Source of the DNA: Typhlomys cinereus
Lineage: Eukaryota; Chordata; Mammalia; Rodentia; Platacanthomyidae
Assembly: GCA_023101885.1 (NCBI GenBank)
Contig: JALPQD010000639.1
Coordinates: 744,001 to 808,000, forward strand
DNA length: 64,000 nucleotides
Reading direction: 5' to 3'
The translations under genes were made by a program, and so were the position numbers. The first letter of the stretch is position 1; every line of letters begins with the position of its first letter. Positions 25,346 through 38,387 of the stretch are shown piece after piece. The notes beneath the pieces are model-generated. The model saw nothing but the letters and a program-made list of their open reading frames with translations, was not told the origin of the DNA and made no database searches.

Positions 25346-25399
25346 AGTCTCAGGCCTCGTCACTGATCCCCAGCGGATGGGGTTGATCTCTGGGCCCTG

Positions 25400-27384
25400 C
25401 CTTCAAAATCTTAGTGGACTAAAAGGATGTGGGTGTTCTTTCTATCTGCTTCTTTCTCCTTCTGCGACTTTACTCAATGTCCTCTTCAATGTCACAATGT
25501 CACAGGCAAATGGAACAACTTCCATCTAGAACACACATTTCCCAGGCAAAAGAAATGGAGACACAGTGTGAGGGCGATGTGATGGCTTTGAAAGCTTTTT
25601 CGTGGAAATGGTGCCAATTTCATTATCCAAATCTAGTCATTTGATGAAATATGAGATAGTTCGAGTAGGAAATGATTTTTCCCAATATGATAGCCCAGAA
25701 GGGAGAAGAAGTGACATTTTTACTGTAATATCATCTATTGCACCTTTCCATCTCTATCACCTAAATGCCGATGATCCACAGAGTCCCGTGTCTCTTAAAT
25801 GCTTTTCCTGATTCTCTCAGCCAAAAATGCTTTCAAAATGCAAAGTCCTTAGCTGACCTGCATCCTAACTTCATGTCTCTGTGCTTTGCTTGCTCTACTT
25901 TTCCTCAGATCCCTTCATCTAGACTTCAAAGCCCTGTTATGATCCAGTAGCTGTGGCATGTAGCACTAAGGACAAAGTCTGGAACACAATAATCATAAAT
26001 GTTTACTGATGTAGTTCGCTTTTAGTATGTGAGGCAGAAAGGTAAACAACACTTTAATAGTAAGTACAAAATAGATTTCAAGCTTATGAATGTGGAAACT
26101 GGAACTGCATCCCATCCTCTTTTCTTGTGCAAATAAATTCGCACCATGCACAAAGCACTTAGAGCATATTTATTTTCCTTGGCTTGGCATGCGACAAATC
26201 ACAGCATCAAAATCGGTTCTCCTGAGCCTGCATATATTGAGTAAAAGAAAAGTTAAATACACCTGGTAATGACGGTGATATCAGCATAATAGAAAACGTG
26301 TGCTAAATTCAAGTTTTGAGTTCAGCATTGTGTTTCACTGTTAGTACATGACTAGCATGCAGTATGAAGTTGAATAAAACCTGTTTGCCCAAATAATTTT
26401 ATGAAAAAATGAATGACTAATTGACTGAATAAATGAATAGCAAAAAATATGCTCAGCATGGACTACTTGGTTATATGGTACTAAAAATGTCAAGTCTAAT
26501 TAAAGGTATAGAAAGCATTTGATGTGTCAGACTTTTATGCATAGCTTTCATATATGATATTTCCAAATGATTTTTTAAAAATCTGGAAACTTTCCTTTGA
26601 GTTCACTCTTTTCTTTTAGAGTTTCATGCATGAATGCAATGGTTTATGCAATGTTCATGCTTGTTTCCTCTTCTTCAAACATTTAACACTAATCCTCAAT
26701 AGTCTGTCAGGAAGGTGTGGAACTTCTAGAAATCTTTTCTCTTCCATGGGGAAACGTTAAGCCAAATCTTGTGCAGGTATTGTGGAAGGAGAATTGTGTT
26801 CATGGATGCAGAAGCCTATCATGATTAGAGGATACTGTCTAATCACAGCCTTCCCTGTTCTCTGACTCTTTGTCCAACCCTCTTCCAGGATTTTACCTGG
26901 GCCATGAGATTCAGAGTAATTGACATGCTATGTTTATGGCAGAACACTCCACAGTAACTTATTCTCTGCCCTTTTGTCAGTTGTGATTCATTGTACTAAA
27001 CACTTTCTATTGCAAAAGAAAACTTCCATTGTGAATGCTGAGAACTCTTTCAATTGATGGGTAATGATAAATATTTAGAAGGCAAAGTGATATCAAGTTC
27101 TTATAGTTAAATCTTAGTAGTTTGCTACCCACGTACAGCCTATGATCTCCCTTTCCACATGTTGGCTTGGTTTTCGGTAACAGGAAGCTGTTTTCTGAGG
27201 AAGAGCTGGGCTTAAATTGGATCAGAAAGCCACAATTGCACTAATGCTCATCTTGCCAGGGTGTTGCTATTGCAGCTTTCAACTGGGCAAGATTGTTGAT
27301 TACTTTTCTCCCGCAGGCCAGTTGCTCAGCACTTTCTGGTGAAATCAGGCCCAAAGGAGAAAGTTCCCAGGAGATTTGGAAATT
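25400..27384. other. Unique-looking non-coding DNA
   Basis: Plus-strand open frames at 25,429-25,950 overlap in different frames and have no recognisable domain. A weak MIR-3'-end-like phrase, ggaacacaataatcataaat near 25,981, is too short to call. The segment 27,160-27,380 is less AT-rich and not a recognised repeat. Confidence 0.45.
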
Positions 27385-27397
27385 TTAGAGCACTTTA

Positions 27398-27421
27398 TTT
27401 TTTAGTTTTCAGTACTTTTTG

Positions 27422-27465
<44 letters not shown>

Positions 27466-27677
27466 ACGCGTGTGTTTATCACAGGGCATTGTGTGTACCT
27501 GTGAAATACCACCTCCCCTTTGCTTTGCTTTGGAGTTTCCCAGGCTCCTCTTTCCAGGACCGAAAGTACACGCCATTGCAATGTCTGCCTGGTGCTTTTA
27601 CATGGGATATAGAATTCGAAGTCATGACCTTTTGTTTTTGAAGCAAAGGCTTATCCCAGCAGCCACCTCTCCAGCCC
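27398..27677 (-). mobile_element. B2-superfamily (DIP-like) SINE with (TG)n
   Basis: The minus-strand head is GGGCTGGAGAGGTGGCTGCT at 27,658-27,677. A diverged body follows with a ggaccgaaagtac phrase (27,558-27,570, plus strand), then a long TG run on the plus strand (about 27,426-27,463) and a T-rich stretch, which is the A-rich tail. Diverged flanks, ttagagcacttt (27,385-27,396) and ttagaacatttt (27,678-27,689), look like a decayed TSD. Confidence 0.75.
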
Positions 27678-27689
27678 TTAGAACATTTT

Positions 27690-28969
27690 CTTTTATGTCA
27701 TAAGGCATTGAGTAGAGAAATTCTTGATCAGAACAAAGATACAATCATAATATTTCAACATTAAATTCATCCATACATATTAGGGGGTAATGACATATCT
27801 CTTGAAAAAATTTATTGTGTTAAAGAAAAGCAAGACAAAATAAAGCCAAGAGTCTGGCTTCCAATTTGTCTGTGGAGTCTTTATTCTTTAATTGAACCTG
27901 AGAAGTATGCACTGTGGTTTCTATCACACTCTCAATGTTTGCAACTTAGTAAAAGTTAATAGTGTGTTCCGTTTATGTCACCATGCACAGCACGCTCAGA
28001 AGCAGTATAAACGGTCTATGCCTGTTAAATCAAGTCCTGCAGAGACTATTCAATGTACATGGAACTCTCTATGTGACACAAATCAATTCCAGGTTTTCAG
28101 CCAGCAGAAGTACAGCAGAACAAACTCATAAACACTGGGTCAAAACAATAATAAGTATTCAGCCTTACTACATTATAAGTGAAGAACCAGTCTGTGGAAA
28201 TCCTTTGTGCGGATCTTTACGGTAGTCTTTGGCTTCACTTTCCTGCCAAATACTCAGTGAGCAAACCAGGTACAGTGCCTTGTACTCCTATAATATCTTC
28301 ATTCAGTCGATATCATTTAAAAACATTATGAACCATTCACACAAATTCATTCTGTACAATTGATTCCAAGGTTTGTACCACTGAAGGGAAATTTTGAATT
28401 AGCAGAGAGGAACTTGGGAGAGTTTGTCAGATGGCTTGTGGTTAAATTTGTTTTTAGCGTTTTGGACCAGATCTCATCCTGAGCAAATCTAAATCAAACA
28501 TTTTCATCCCTTAATCTTATTTGTGTTATTTATTTTCTAGAAGAATGTAATCTGTATACTTATGTGAAGCCATGTGATTCATTGACACTTAAAAAAATCT
28601 TCAGAATCTTATTTTGGAAAGACAAGATTGGTATTAAAAATAGCCACCTCAGTTTGGATAAGTCTAAAGCCTTCACATGAAACTAGCAGAAGGAGGAAAG
28701 GAACACTTCCAAAATCCTGTTGCCATATTTTGCAAGCTTAGATGCAGGGGGCTCTTGAGAACAGCCAATAAGTCTAACTGTCAATGTTCTGGTTGCTTTA
28801 AAAGTTTCATCATTCTTATTTGGAGGCAGCAGGAAATGCAGGCACAGGCTGCTAATGAAAGAGTTCTCTTTTGTTACAGCACTACTTGTGTGCACCTTCT
28901 TCTGTTTCCAGTTTCCTAGCTTGTGAACTCTGAATATTCATTGCTCAACGACCAGCATTGAGACACGGT
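27690..28969. other. Unique-looking non-coding DNA
   Basis: Two overlapping plus-strand frames (27,892-28,225) and an 80-codon frame (28,677-28,919) have no recognisable domain; the latter overlaps an antisense frame. No repeat recognised. Confidence 0.45.
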
Positions 28970-28983
28970 TTTTTTTTTTTTTT
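28969..28983. repeat. Poly(T) run
   Basis: A run of about 15 T. No retroposon body was recognised next to it on either side, so it is listed only as a homopolymer. Confidence 0.9.
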
Positions 28984-30185
28984 ACCATGCATTTAATCCT
29001 GTGCTTTCATTCTGCTGTACAAGTTATTGCTTTATCGCACAACAGTAAATCTCTACTTTGAGTCATTTCTATTCCAACATTGGATGAAAACATATGGGGA
29101 GATTGCATGTAAGTAGCAACATCTTTGCTCTGCATGCACTCAAGTCTGACACTGTAATTCTATTCTGGCCTATGGCAAATCTTGTAGGAAAGAACATTTG
29201 TGTTTGTTAATGGACATTTCTGCTTGAGCACTCACATCCAACAGCCATGAAGGAATGTGGAAATTCATTAAGATGTTTAAGGTGATATTGCATTACTTTA
29301 TTATGCATTGAGTATAGAATCATGAGGCCATTTTATCATTGAATCTGGCAAGATTATGCCTTTGCTCCAGGGTATTAATGTGTATTAGATATAAAACATT
29401 CTTTAGGATATATCAATTTTATGGAAGTTTAATATTCTTTCGATGTCTAGAAAAGAATTTTAACATACAGAAACTACTTGTGAGGCTAGAGGGTTAGTGA
29501 TTTTCAAACTGCCAATGAAATTTAATTTTACCTCTAAAGTGACTTTTGTGTGATAAATGACCGCAATTGTTTCTTTAAATACTAAGGTCCCTTTTTATTG
29601 AAAAGAAACCCAATAAAGTCATTAAAACATTTATACTCTCCAGTAAAGGAATATAGATAATTTTTCATTATTTCATTTGAAAATAAAACATTATTTTCTT
29701 TTTATTTACTTAAAAGTCATTAATTTAAAAGAATAAGGCCACTCAGGAGAATGTGAATAGCTTACTCCACTGAAAGATGCTTCATTGTCTTACTGCCAGC
29801 TTTACCACTCTGTCTTAATAAAGTCTTGCAACTGGCAGTTTTTCAGCTTCTTCAGAAGAAACCAACAAAAGAAAATATTGCTTGCATAATAGGGAAGAGA
29901 GAATAACTTCGGTCTGGAAAATTTGACTTATGGAATTCATTTGATTACAAAGAATATGTTGGGCAATGGCCTTTGACTAAAATCATGAATACTCTTCAAA
30001 TCCTGCACTCAAGAAATTCTTTGTAAGCCCACAACCCCATCACCACTTCTAATGACACCCCTGTCATCTATCAGCATCATTAACAGGGAAAGCCTGCCGG
30101 ATCCGAATCAAGCATTTCAAAGCACATGCTTTGTAAAATCAATTGAAATCTTTGTTGATCAGTTTCCTGTACATGATTATAAAAT
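28984..30185. other. Unique-looking AT-rich non-coding DNA
   Basis: No gene or repeat recognised. Confidence 0.5.
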
Positions 30186-30189
30186 TAAG

Positions 30190-30475
30190 GTTAGAAGCTG
30201 GGGAAATTGGCTCAGTGACCTAAGTGTTTGCTATGTAAGTATGAAGATCAGACTCAGAAACCCATAATCCCACAGAAAGCAGGTAACAAAGGCATACATT
30301 TCTGTAATCCCTCCATTCCCACTGGAGAAAGCAGGGCAGAAAACTGAGAATCTGGCTTACATGGTCTGGTTTACACAGCAGCTGTATAGAGACCCTGATA
30401 GAAACAAGGGAGAAAAGTGAGGAACAACATCTGAAAGTGGTGGTCCTTTAATTGAAATATTTTCTGTGATACACA
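30190..30475 (+). mobile_element. B4-type composite SINE
   Basis: It begins with a tRNA-like head, agctggggaaattggctcag, then a B1-like middle (tacatttctgtaatccctcc). The B4-typical end follows: agagaccctgatag, aacaagggagaaaagtgagg and aacaacatctgaaagtggtg. Its CA-rich tail continues into the next repeat. B4 is shared by mouse-related rodents, which supports a rodent source. No TSD was identified. Confidence 0.65.
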
Positions 30476-30675
30476 CATGCCCACAATCACTATGGTTTCA
30501 CACACATACACAATACACACTTATATACACACACATCCCCCATACACAATAGATAACATACATGCATACATAAAACCACATATGCATTATATCACACACA
30601 CACACACCCCACATACACCACAGATCACATACATGCGTACATAAAACCACATATACATTACACACACACAAAGAT
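30476..30675. repeat. CA-rich repeat with about 71-base periodicity
   Basis: The CA-rich tail of the preceding SINE contains a longer period. The phrase taaaaccacatat occurs at 30,571 and again at 30,642, each preceded by an acatacatgc-type phrase and followed by a CA run. It looks like a two-copy expansion inside a SINE-derived microsatellite. Confidence 0.75.
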
Positions 30676-30791
30676 TTACATTGTTGCATGGATATAAGTG
30701 GAGAAAATTAGATGTAGTTCTTTAAAAGATCATTCAGTGAGAATTTATTCAGATTGATAAATTGCCTTATTCAGGAACTTGAAATAATTTC

Positions 30792-31110
30792 TTTTTAAAA
30801 TATTATTTATTTATTTATCTATCTATTTATTTATTTAGTGTGTGTGTGTGTGCCTGTGCATGTGTGTGAATGTGTATCAGAAGACACTATGTACCTCTGT
30901 GAAGGACCAAGAATGACTTTAGGAATCATCCTGGATTACTTCTACCTCCTTTTTGCTTTGCTCTGGGATTTCCCAGGTTCTGCCCACTAGGGCAGGAAGT
31001 GCAGGCTGCCATTATTTCTGCCTGGCATTTTTATGTGGGACCTGGAATCCGAACTCAGGACCTTCAGCTTGCAAGACAGCTTTAACCCCTGAGTTATTTC
31101 TTCAGCTCCA
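30792..31110 (-). mobile_element. B2-superfamily (DIP-like) SINE
   Basis: The minus strand runs from a head at 31,110 (GGAGCTGAAGAAATAACTCA) through the family body. The body includes, on the plus strand, caggaagtgcaggctgcc and tttgctttgctctgggattt. It ends in a TG/CA zone and an ATTTATTT-rich tail (30,802-30,837). A perfect 11-base duplication, gaaataatttc, flanks it at 30,781-30,791 and 31,111-31,121. The body belongs to the older subfamily also seen at 2.35, 19.1, 40.4 and 57.9 kb. Confidence 0.85.
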
Positions 31111-31261
31111 GAAATAATTTCAAAGTCCATTATTTCATACTTTCTTTAATGAAAGGCATTGTTTTAGTTTACATGGACAAGTTGCTACACATATCAAGGA
31201 TTCACATTCAGCAATGAAAAGGGATTAATGATCTAGACATGCAAAACACATTTAAACCTAA

Positions 31262-31487
31262 AAGAGGAGTCTGAAGATACAGCTCAGTTGGCAGAGCACT
31301 TGACTGCAAACCTTGCTTTCCTTTCATAGAATTGTATAAAAAACTCAGTGGAGTACCACACACCTACATTCCTAGAATTTTGTAGGTAGTGATAGAAGAG
31401 TCTTAAATTCAAGGTTAACCTTTTTTGCATAGCAATCTGAAACCAAATTGGGGTATATAAGACCTTGTCCCTAAAAGAAAGAAACTC
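31262..31487 (+). mobile_element. B4/ID-B1-type SINE, diverged
   Basis: The ID-like head gatacagctcagttggcaga at about 31,276 is followed by a B1-like body. The body includes acacacctacattcctagaa near 31,359, aaattcaaggttaacc near 31,407 and atataagaccttgtcccta near 31,455. An A-rich end (aaaagaaagaaac) follows. The order matches ID-plus-B1 composites of rodents; the divergence makes it an old copy. Confidence 0.6.
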
Positions 31488-32300
31488 AATGAAACTTGGG
31501 AAAGATTTCTACTTTCGTGTGTGGCAGATGCACTCCCTATGGATTAGAAGTCCAGAGTAGAAGGACAAAGAAAGTATTCTGATGTTTCAAGGTTTTAGAA
31601 TTGCTCAGGTTGTCACTTCTTTCTTCTTACTATGTCTTCCTTTGGAATGGGAATGATTGTTTCTTGTCCATCTCATAACTGGATATTGGAAGCTCATAGC
31701 TTGTTTGATTCCACAGGCTCTCAAATAGAAGTGAACTGACCTTGAGATAAATCAACCTTGAGGTTCCCTCAAGACCTTATGATTTAAGTGACAGCTATAT
31801 GAGATATTTTCAGATTTAGTCTTGATTTGATGTTAGGACAAGTTAAGACTTTGGGCAATATTAGTAGAGAATTGGATTTAGCATGTAATGAGAGCATGAG
31901 TTTGGCCAGAGGCACAGTCTGAACATGTAGAATAAATGTTACCCTTCAATGCAGATTGATCATTCTGAATTTTATTCCTTGGTAGGCATGTAGATCTTAA
32001 GAGGCAGAACCTTTGCAAGGTAATTAATCCACCAGAACACAACCTTCAGAATTATAAGGAGTAAACACAGTGTTAGATATCTGTCCCCTATCCCCTGCTA
32101 CCACAATGTCACTCAAAATGAGATGGTGGCCATCTATTAGAAAACATAATTACTGTGATTTAATTCAGAACTTTAGTTGCTTAGGTTCCCCTATCAGGGA
32201 AATTTCCTAGTAAAGGACATTCTTTCTTAAATTCTGACTCAAAATTTATACTTTAGGACTTAAAATTTAGGACTTTTTACAAACATATCTACTGTGGAAG
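31488..32300. other. Unique-looking non-coding DNA
   Basis: No gene or repeat family recognised. Confidence 0.5.
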
Positions 32301-32329
32301 GAGAATGATAGAAGAAGAAAAGTGTTTTA

Positions 32330-32446
32330 AATGTTGGCACCTGGTCTAGTGAACACATCTCTCTCTCTATCTCTCTCTCTCTCTCTCTCTCTTCTATCTT
32401 ATATTTCTCCCCCTCTCCTTTTTCTCTCTGTCAAATAAATAAATAG
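32330..32446 (+). mobile_element. CT-rich SINE 3' half, (AAATA) tail
   Basis: A (CT)n run of 32,360-32,391, then a cttctatc segment and a pyrimidine-rich ttctctctgtc, end in aaataaataaata. This layout, CT-rich body plus AAATA tail, matches what I recall of a jerboa tRNA-derived SINE. The head is decayed beyond recognition. It could instead be a simple CT repeat beside an AT-rich tail. Confidence 0.45.
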
Positions 32447-33779
32447 GGAATTATTAGCTATTTCTTAAACCCTTGTTCTTATTCATCATAAATTTTTTGT
32501 GAAAAAATTTAGTTTAGTTTGTTGTCTTTGAATAGTGGAATGAAATAACTTAATCATTATAAGACTATTTTTTATTGGAATCACTGGAGAATGAGAAATA
32601 AATAAACATAGTCATGTACAATAATCTAAGTTATTGTGAACTGAATTAAACTTTAAGGCGAATACTACCTTATCTCTAAAATATTTATTTTTTCTGTATT
32701 TTCTGAACTTTTCTATATTTTTCTTTTTTAATTTATTTTTTTAGTTTCACTAGCACAATGAGTGGTCATCTCTGCCCCTGCCATTGCTATGCCCTTCTTC
32801 CCCCCAACTCCTTCCACCCTACCCCCCTTTCAGTAATTAAAGCCATGTCTCCTTCCTACTATTCTATCTGCCTTCTCCAGTGGGCCCTATGGCTCCCTTC
32901 AGACAGTCTTCTCCAGTAGGGCCCCGACCTCTGTGGCAAATCGACTGGCCCTTCCTTGGGTAGACCCACTAACAGAGGCACTCCACCCACCACCTGTCTA
33001 ATCCTAACCCCTGAGGTTCCCATTTCCAGGAATTACTTCTCCTGAGATCCTCTCTAGTCTATGGGGAGCAGGGATGTTGATATATCAGCCATAGTGCAGG
33101 TCTCTCTTTGCAAAGAGTTTCTGGGGCAGCAGCGATGCCTTGAGTGGAATGTCTCAGTCAGTGGTGGATCTCTCCATCTTAAGGCTCTTCCAATTTTAAC
33201 TGCCTCTGCTTCTGCAAGATTCCCTGAGCCTCAGAATGGGAAGAGATCTGGTTGGCTGAGCGTTTCAGGGTCACAAGTACTCTGCATTCTGATTGGTTAC
33301 TGTCGTCTATTTTGCGGCTCTTCCATTGCATTAGGTTGTGTCTTGTTTGGGTGTTGAGATCTTCTCTTATCTAAAGATAAAATGTGATGCACTTAGATGA
33401 AAGCTTACTTCTGTTGGTTGTGGTTAGTACTGAGGCATCTGATCCTGTCTACTGTATTTTTTCTCCCTGGCTACTGTTGTATAGACAGGTTTACGGTGTT
33501 GAGCATGTTTTCGCTATCATGGAAGATGAGGTTAGGGAGAGTAGGTAGGTGGTTGCTTACCTAAAGGGTAACCTCACACTCTACTATGTCCTATTTCTGT
33601 TGGTCTCTAATCCTTTAAGACTTTGCTTACATAAAAAGCTGATTTTTATTAACTATTTACTCCCTTTTTTGTTTCTATTCTTTCAATATCTTCTTCCACC
33701 ATCCCCCTGGGTTGGGTTCCTTTGTATTTGTACATGTTGTAAGAGTTTCCATTTGATTACAGCAAACCGAATGCTTAAT

Positions 33780-36700
33780 GCTAGGATCTACTTGTAAGGA
33801 AGATCATAGGACATCTATCTTTATGCATCTGAGATATTTCACTCATGATTCTTCCAGTTACATCCATCTGCTAGAAAATTTCATTTGTTCATTTTTCCTG
33901 ACCTCTAAATAATATGCCATTGTATATATGTACTGCATTTTTGTTAACCATTTGTTACCTGTTGGATACTTAGATTGGTTCTATTTCTTTGCAATTGTGA
34001 AAAGTGTGCTGTGAGCACATTAGTGCACATGTTTCTGATGCAGGCTGAGAATACTACCAGGAGTAGTATAGCTGAATTGCATGGAATTTCAATTTTTAAC
34101 ATTTTTAGGAACCTTCAAATTTATCTCCAAAAGGGTTGTATGAGTTTACGATCCCACCATCACTGTAGGAGAGTCCCCTTCTCCACACATCCAAAGCCAA
34201 CATTTTCTATTGTTTGTGTTTTGGATCATAGCCATTCTGACTGGAAATGATATTTCAGGGTGGTTTGAATTTACATTTCCCCAATGACTAGAGAGGCAGA
34301 ACAATATTTAGTATTTTCATTAAACATTTGAATTTTGTCTTGTGAGACATTTCTTTTCAGTTCTATAGCCCATTTTTTCGTCGGGTCGTTTACTTCCTTG
34401 ATATTTAATTTGTCAAGTTCTTTGTGTAGTGTGGATAATAGACCTCTATCACAAGTGAGGTTAGTGAAAATTCTTTCCAAGTTTGTAGGTTGCATTATTG
34501 CTTGGTTAACAGTCTCTTTTGCTGAATAAAAACTTTTTGATTTCATATAGTTCCACTTGTTTAGTGTTGATTTAGTCTCTGTGCCTTTGGGATTCTATTG
34601 AGGAAATGTTGACCAAGGTCTGTCAATTTGAAGGTTTTATGTATTTTATCTTTTAGGAATTTTATAGTCTCTGGTCTAATATTGAGATCTTTGATACATT
34701 GGAGTTGATTTTCATAGAAGGAGACAAATAAGAGTCTGGTTTCATTCTTCTGGACATAGCTATCCAATTTTGCCAACACCATTTATTGCTGCCCTTTTGC
34801 AATTTTTTTTTGCACCTTGCAAAGATCAGTTGAAAATAGATGAGTGCATTTACGTTTGGCTCTTCATTTCTAATCTATTGATCTATATCTCTTTTTTTCA
34901 GCTAATACCATGTTTACTTTATTACTAGGACTGTATAGTTTTAAGTCTGGTATGGTGATATCTTCTGAAGAATTTTTATTATTAAGGATTGTTTTGGAGT
35001 CCTAGGTCTTTTAGGTTTCCACATGAAATCTGAGATTCTTTTACCAATTTTTGTGTGAAGAATTTTGATTGGTACTGCATTGAATCTATATTTAGTTTTA
35101 GATAGAATGGTCATTTTAAAAATGTTAATTCTGCCAATCAAAGAGCATGGGAGGTCTTTCCATCTCCTGTTTTCTAAAATCTCTTTGTTTAGGTGTTAAA
35201 ATTTTCACATCTTTGTTTAGGTTTACTTCAAGGTATTTCATTTTTTTAAGGAGCAATGGTAAATGATATTGTTTCTCTCACATCTTTCTAGCTTTGTTTG
35301 TCCTTGGGATATAGAAAGGCCATTGATTTTCAAACATTAATTTTATAACCTGCTACTCTTCTGAACTTATTTATTATTTCCAGGAGTCTCATGACAAAAT
35401 CTTTCAGGTCATCTTTGAATAGAGATAACTTGATTGCTTCTTTTCCAAGTTGTATCTCTTTTATCTCCTTCTCTTGTTTTATTCTAACTAAAACTTCAAG
35501 AACTACGTGTAATAGAAGTGATGAAAGTGGACAGCCTTGTCTAGTTCCTGATCTGAGTTGGGAATACTTCCAGTTTTTCACCATTTAGGTGCCATGGGCT
35601 TGTATTACTTTACCTTTATTATGTTAACACATGTCTCTTCCAATCCTATTTTCTCCAGGGTCTTCATAATAAAAGCATGTTGGATTTTTGCCAAAAGCTT
35701 CTTCTGCATCAATTGAGAGAATCATGTGGGATTTGTCTTTGTATTTGCTTATATGGTGAATTTTATTTACAGATTTGCATATGTTGAACCAATCTTGTAT
35801 TTCTGGGGTAAACCTAATCTGGTAATTGTGAATGATCTTTTTGATATGATTTTTAATACATTTTGGTAGAATTTTGTTGAGAATCATTCCATCTGTGTTC
35901 ATCAATGATATTGGCTAATAATTTTCTTTTTTAGTTAGGTCTTTATGTGATTTTGGGACAGTATAATCTTCCTTCCTTTTCTATTTTGTGGAATTACTTC
36001 AGGAGTATTACTATTAGTTGTTTTTTAAATATCAGGTAGAATTCTGACTGAATCCATCTAGTCCTGGAATTTTCTTGGTAGGGAAATTCATAATTACTGC
36101 GTTAGTTTAGTCCCTCATCATAGGACCATTTAAATAATTCATTTCATTATGATTTAACTTTGGTATATTATATATGTTTAGAAATTCATACATTTCTTTG
36201 CTATTGTCAAATTTGGTGTTGTATAATTTTTTAAAGTATGACCTTAAGGTTTTCTGAATTTCCCATTTATCGTAATGGCTTCATTCTTACCTCTAATTTT
36301 TTTAATTTGGGTTTCTGTTTTTTGGTTTTGGTTAATTTGGCTAAGGGTTTGTCAATCTTTTTAAGTTTTTCAAAGAATAATATTTTTTTGAATAATTCTT
36401 TGAATTGTTTTCTTTATCTATCAGTTATTTTTCCTCTGAGCTGCTAATCTCTGCAGTTCTGTTTCTTTTGGGGTTAGTTTGTTCTTATTTCTCTAAAGTC
36501 TGATAAAGTACAGGTGGTGAATTTGATTTTCTCGTATTTGTGCAGACTTGCTTTGTGGCCTAATATGTGATCTATTATGAAGAAAGTTCCATGGGCTTCT
36601 GAAAAGAAAGTATATTCCTTAGTGTTAAGATGGATGCTTGGTAGATATCTGTCAGGTCCTTTTGGTTTATACCTTAGTTTAGTTTAGTTCCAGTGAGTCT

Positions 36701-37140
36701 CTGTTCAGTTTTTGGTGTTGGCCTGTCTATCAGTGAGAGTGGGGTGTTGAAATCCCCTGCTATTATAGTGTGGGATGATTTTTTTTTACACCTTGTAGTA
36801 TTTCTTTAATGAATGTGGGTGGTCCTATGTTTGGAGTTTATATGTTTAGAAATGTGAGATGCATTTTTTTCTTTGATGACTATGCAGTATCATACTACAT
36901 CTCTTATAATTTGCTTTGGTTTTGAAATCTATTTTGCCAGATATTAGAATTACTAAGCATGCCTGTTTTCTACTTGCATTTGCTTGGGGTAATTTTTGAC
37001 CATTCTTTGACTCTAAGATTGTACATATATTTCAAGGTGAGGTTTCTTGTAGGGAGCATATTGGTGGATTGTGGCTTTTAATCTATGCTGTTAGTCTCTC
37101 TCTTGATTGGTGAGTTGATCCCATTGATGTTTAAAATTAT
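33780..37140 (-). pseudogene. L1 ORF2 remnant (endonuclease-RT)
   Basis: Readable blocks on the minus strand include 35,624-35,905, which parallels the RT block of the 46.3-47.4-kb copy (DAEEAFGK here, DAEKAFDK there). Another is 35,330-35,584 ([20 protein letters not shown], then a weak remnant of the catalytic loop at SLFKDD in place of SLFADD). A third is 34,271-34,546 (the region before the C-terminal cysteine motif). Intact L1 ORF2 is about 1,280 residues; here only fragments of up to about 90 codons remain open. Confidence 0.88.
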
Positions 37141-37249
37141 AGTTGATAAATTTTTTTGATTTGTGTCATTTAAAAAATTTATTTTTTGTGTGTTGGCAGT
37201 TCTTTGTGTAGTAGTTGTCTTATTTTTGCCTTTTATCTTTTTGGATGTT

Positions 37250-38060
37250 TTAATCAATTTTGTCTGTCTTGAGAATATCTTCTAGTATTTTCTGGATGCC
37301 TGGTTTGGTAGACAAGAAAGATCTTAGTTTATTTTTGTCAATGGTATTTGTGATCTCTCATGATCTAAGGAATGATTTCCCAAGCTCTTCTGGATTTTAC
37401 TGTTTTCATTGAGATGTCTGATGCTATTCTAATATGCTTGTCTTTAAATATGACTTGATTTCTCTCTCTTTGTCTTATATTTGAGATGTTACTACTATTT
37501 TTGGCCTTGTTGTGCTCTTATTTTGATTATATCTGGATAGTATGAAATATGTAGCTTATGCTTGCATAGGGTGCTCTTTCCTTGGGTTGGGAAATTCTCA
37601 TTTATGAACAACTGAAAGGTCTTAGCTGGAGTGTTTTCTTAGATTTCTTCTAGGAATCCATGAATGTGTAGATTTGGCTTCCTTATTGTACTCCATAATT
37701 CTTGAATATTCCTTTCATGTGTTTTAGACTTTTCAGTTTTTTTAAGTGAATGATTCTGTTCTGTCAGCGTGTCTTCCAGATCTTACATTCTGTCTTCTGC
37801 TTGATCTATTCTGTGTGTGATACTCCCTATTGGGTCTTCAATTTCAGTAAGTTTAGTTTTGTATTCTAGCTGAATTTCAGCTTGGCATTTTTTCACCTGT
37901 TCTAAACTTGTTCTTGTTTCCTCTGTTTTCTTTTATCTTGCATAACATTTTCTTGGTCTTATAAGGCCATATATGTGTTTATTGCCTCTCTAAGTCCCTT
38001 TGTCTTTCCTCATGCTCCTTTTGTTATTTCTCAAAACTTTTTGGATCATTTTGAAAGCAT
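37250..38060 (-). pseudogene. L1 ORF1 remnant
   Basis: The minus-strand translation, in pieces, shows an L1-ORF1-like layout: a Lys/Glu/Gln-rich coiled-coil part (37,700-37,930), a middle domain and a C-terminal segment with KSRRAWEI (near 37,390). ORF1p is the nucleic-acid chaperone of L1. No frame longer than about 60 codons survives. Confidence 0.7.
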
Positions 38061-38387
38061 TTTTTAGAATGCATTATTTTCAGAATTTCTTTCCTGACTG
38101 GTAAACCCTGAGGTTGTTCTGATTGGAATCTATGGAGGGGGGGTTGTCATACTTTTTGCAAGAGACATATTTTCCTGGTACTTATTACATGTTTTGGTTT
38201 TATGATGTTACTTGGGCATTTTCTGTTAAGACTGTGATTGCTTTCATTGGTAGTTGTTTTGGGCTCTTCTGAGCCAGAACAGCAAGTCTGAATTTGGATT
38301 TGTTGGAAAAACTTCCCTGGTGTGAGGGGGGGGGGGCATCAAGTTTCTTTTCCTGGGTTTGTGAGGGCAGGCAGGGCCTTCCCTGCA

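Larger units (their letters stand above)
32722..38380 (-). mobile_element. Old, nearly full-length L1
   Basis: Reading on the minus strand, decayed ORF1 lies around 37,250-38,060: coiled coil, then the RNA-binding and C-terminal domains in pieces. ORF2 follows: endonuclease about 36,480-37,140, reverse transcriptase about 35,150-36,120, C-terminal part about 33,780-34,850. The 3' UTR has a C/T-rich tract on the plus strand near 32,800-32,830. Many stops and frameshifts break every frame. G-rich sequence at 38,330-38,380 may be the 5' UTR. More diverged than the L1 at 43.95 kb, so it cannot be active. Confidence 0.88.

Noticed and set aside
25960..26015. MIR 3' end-like phrase
   Set aside because: Too short and diverged to separate from chance.
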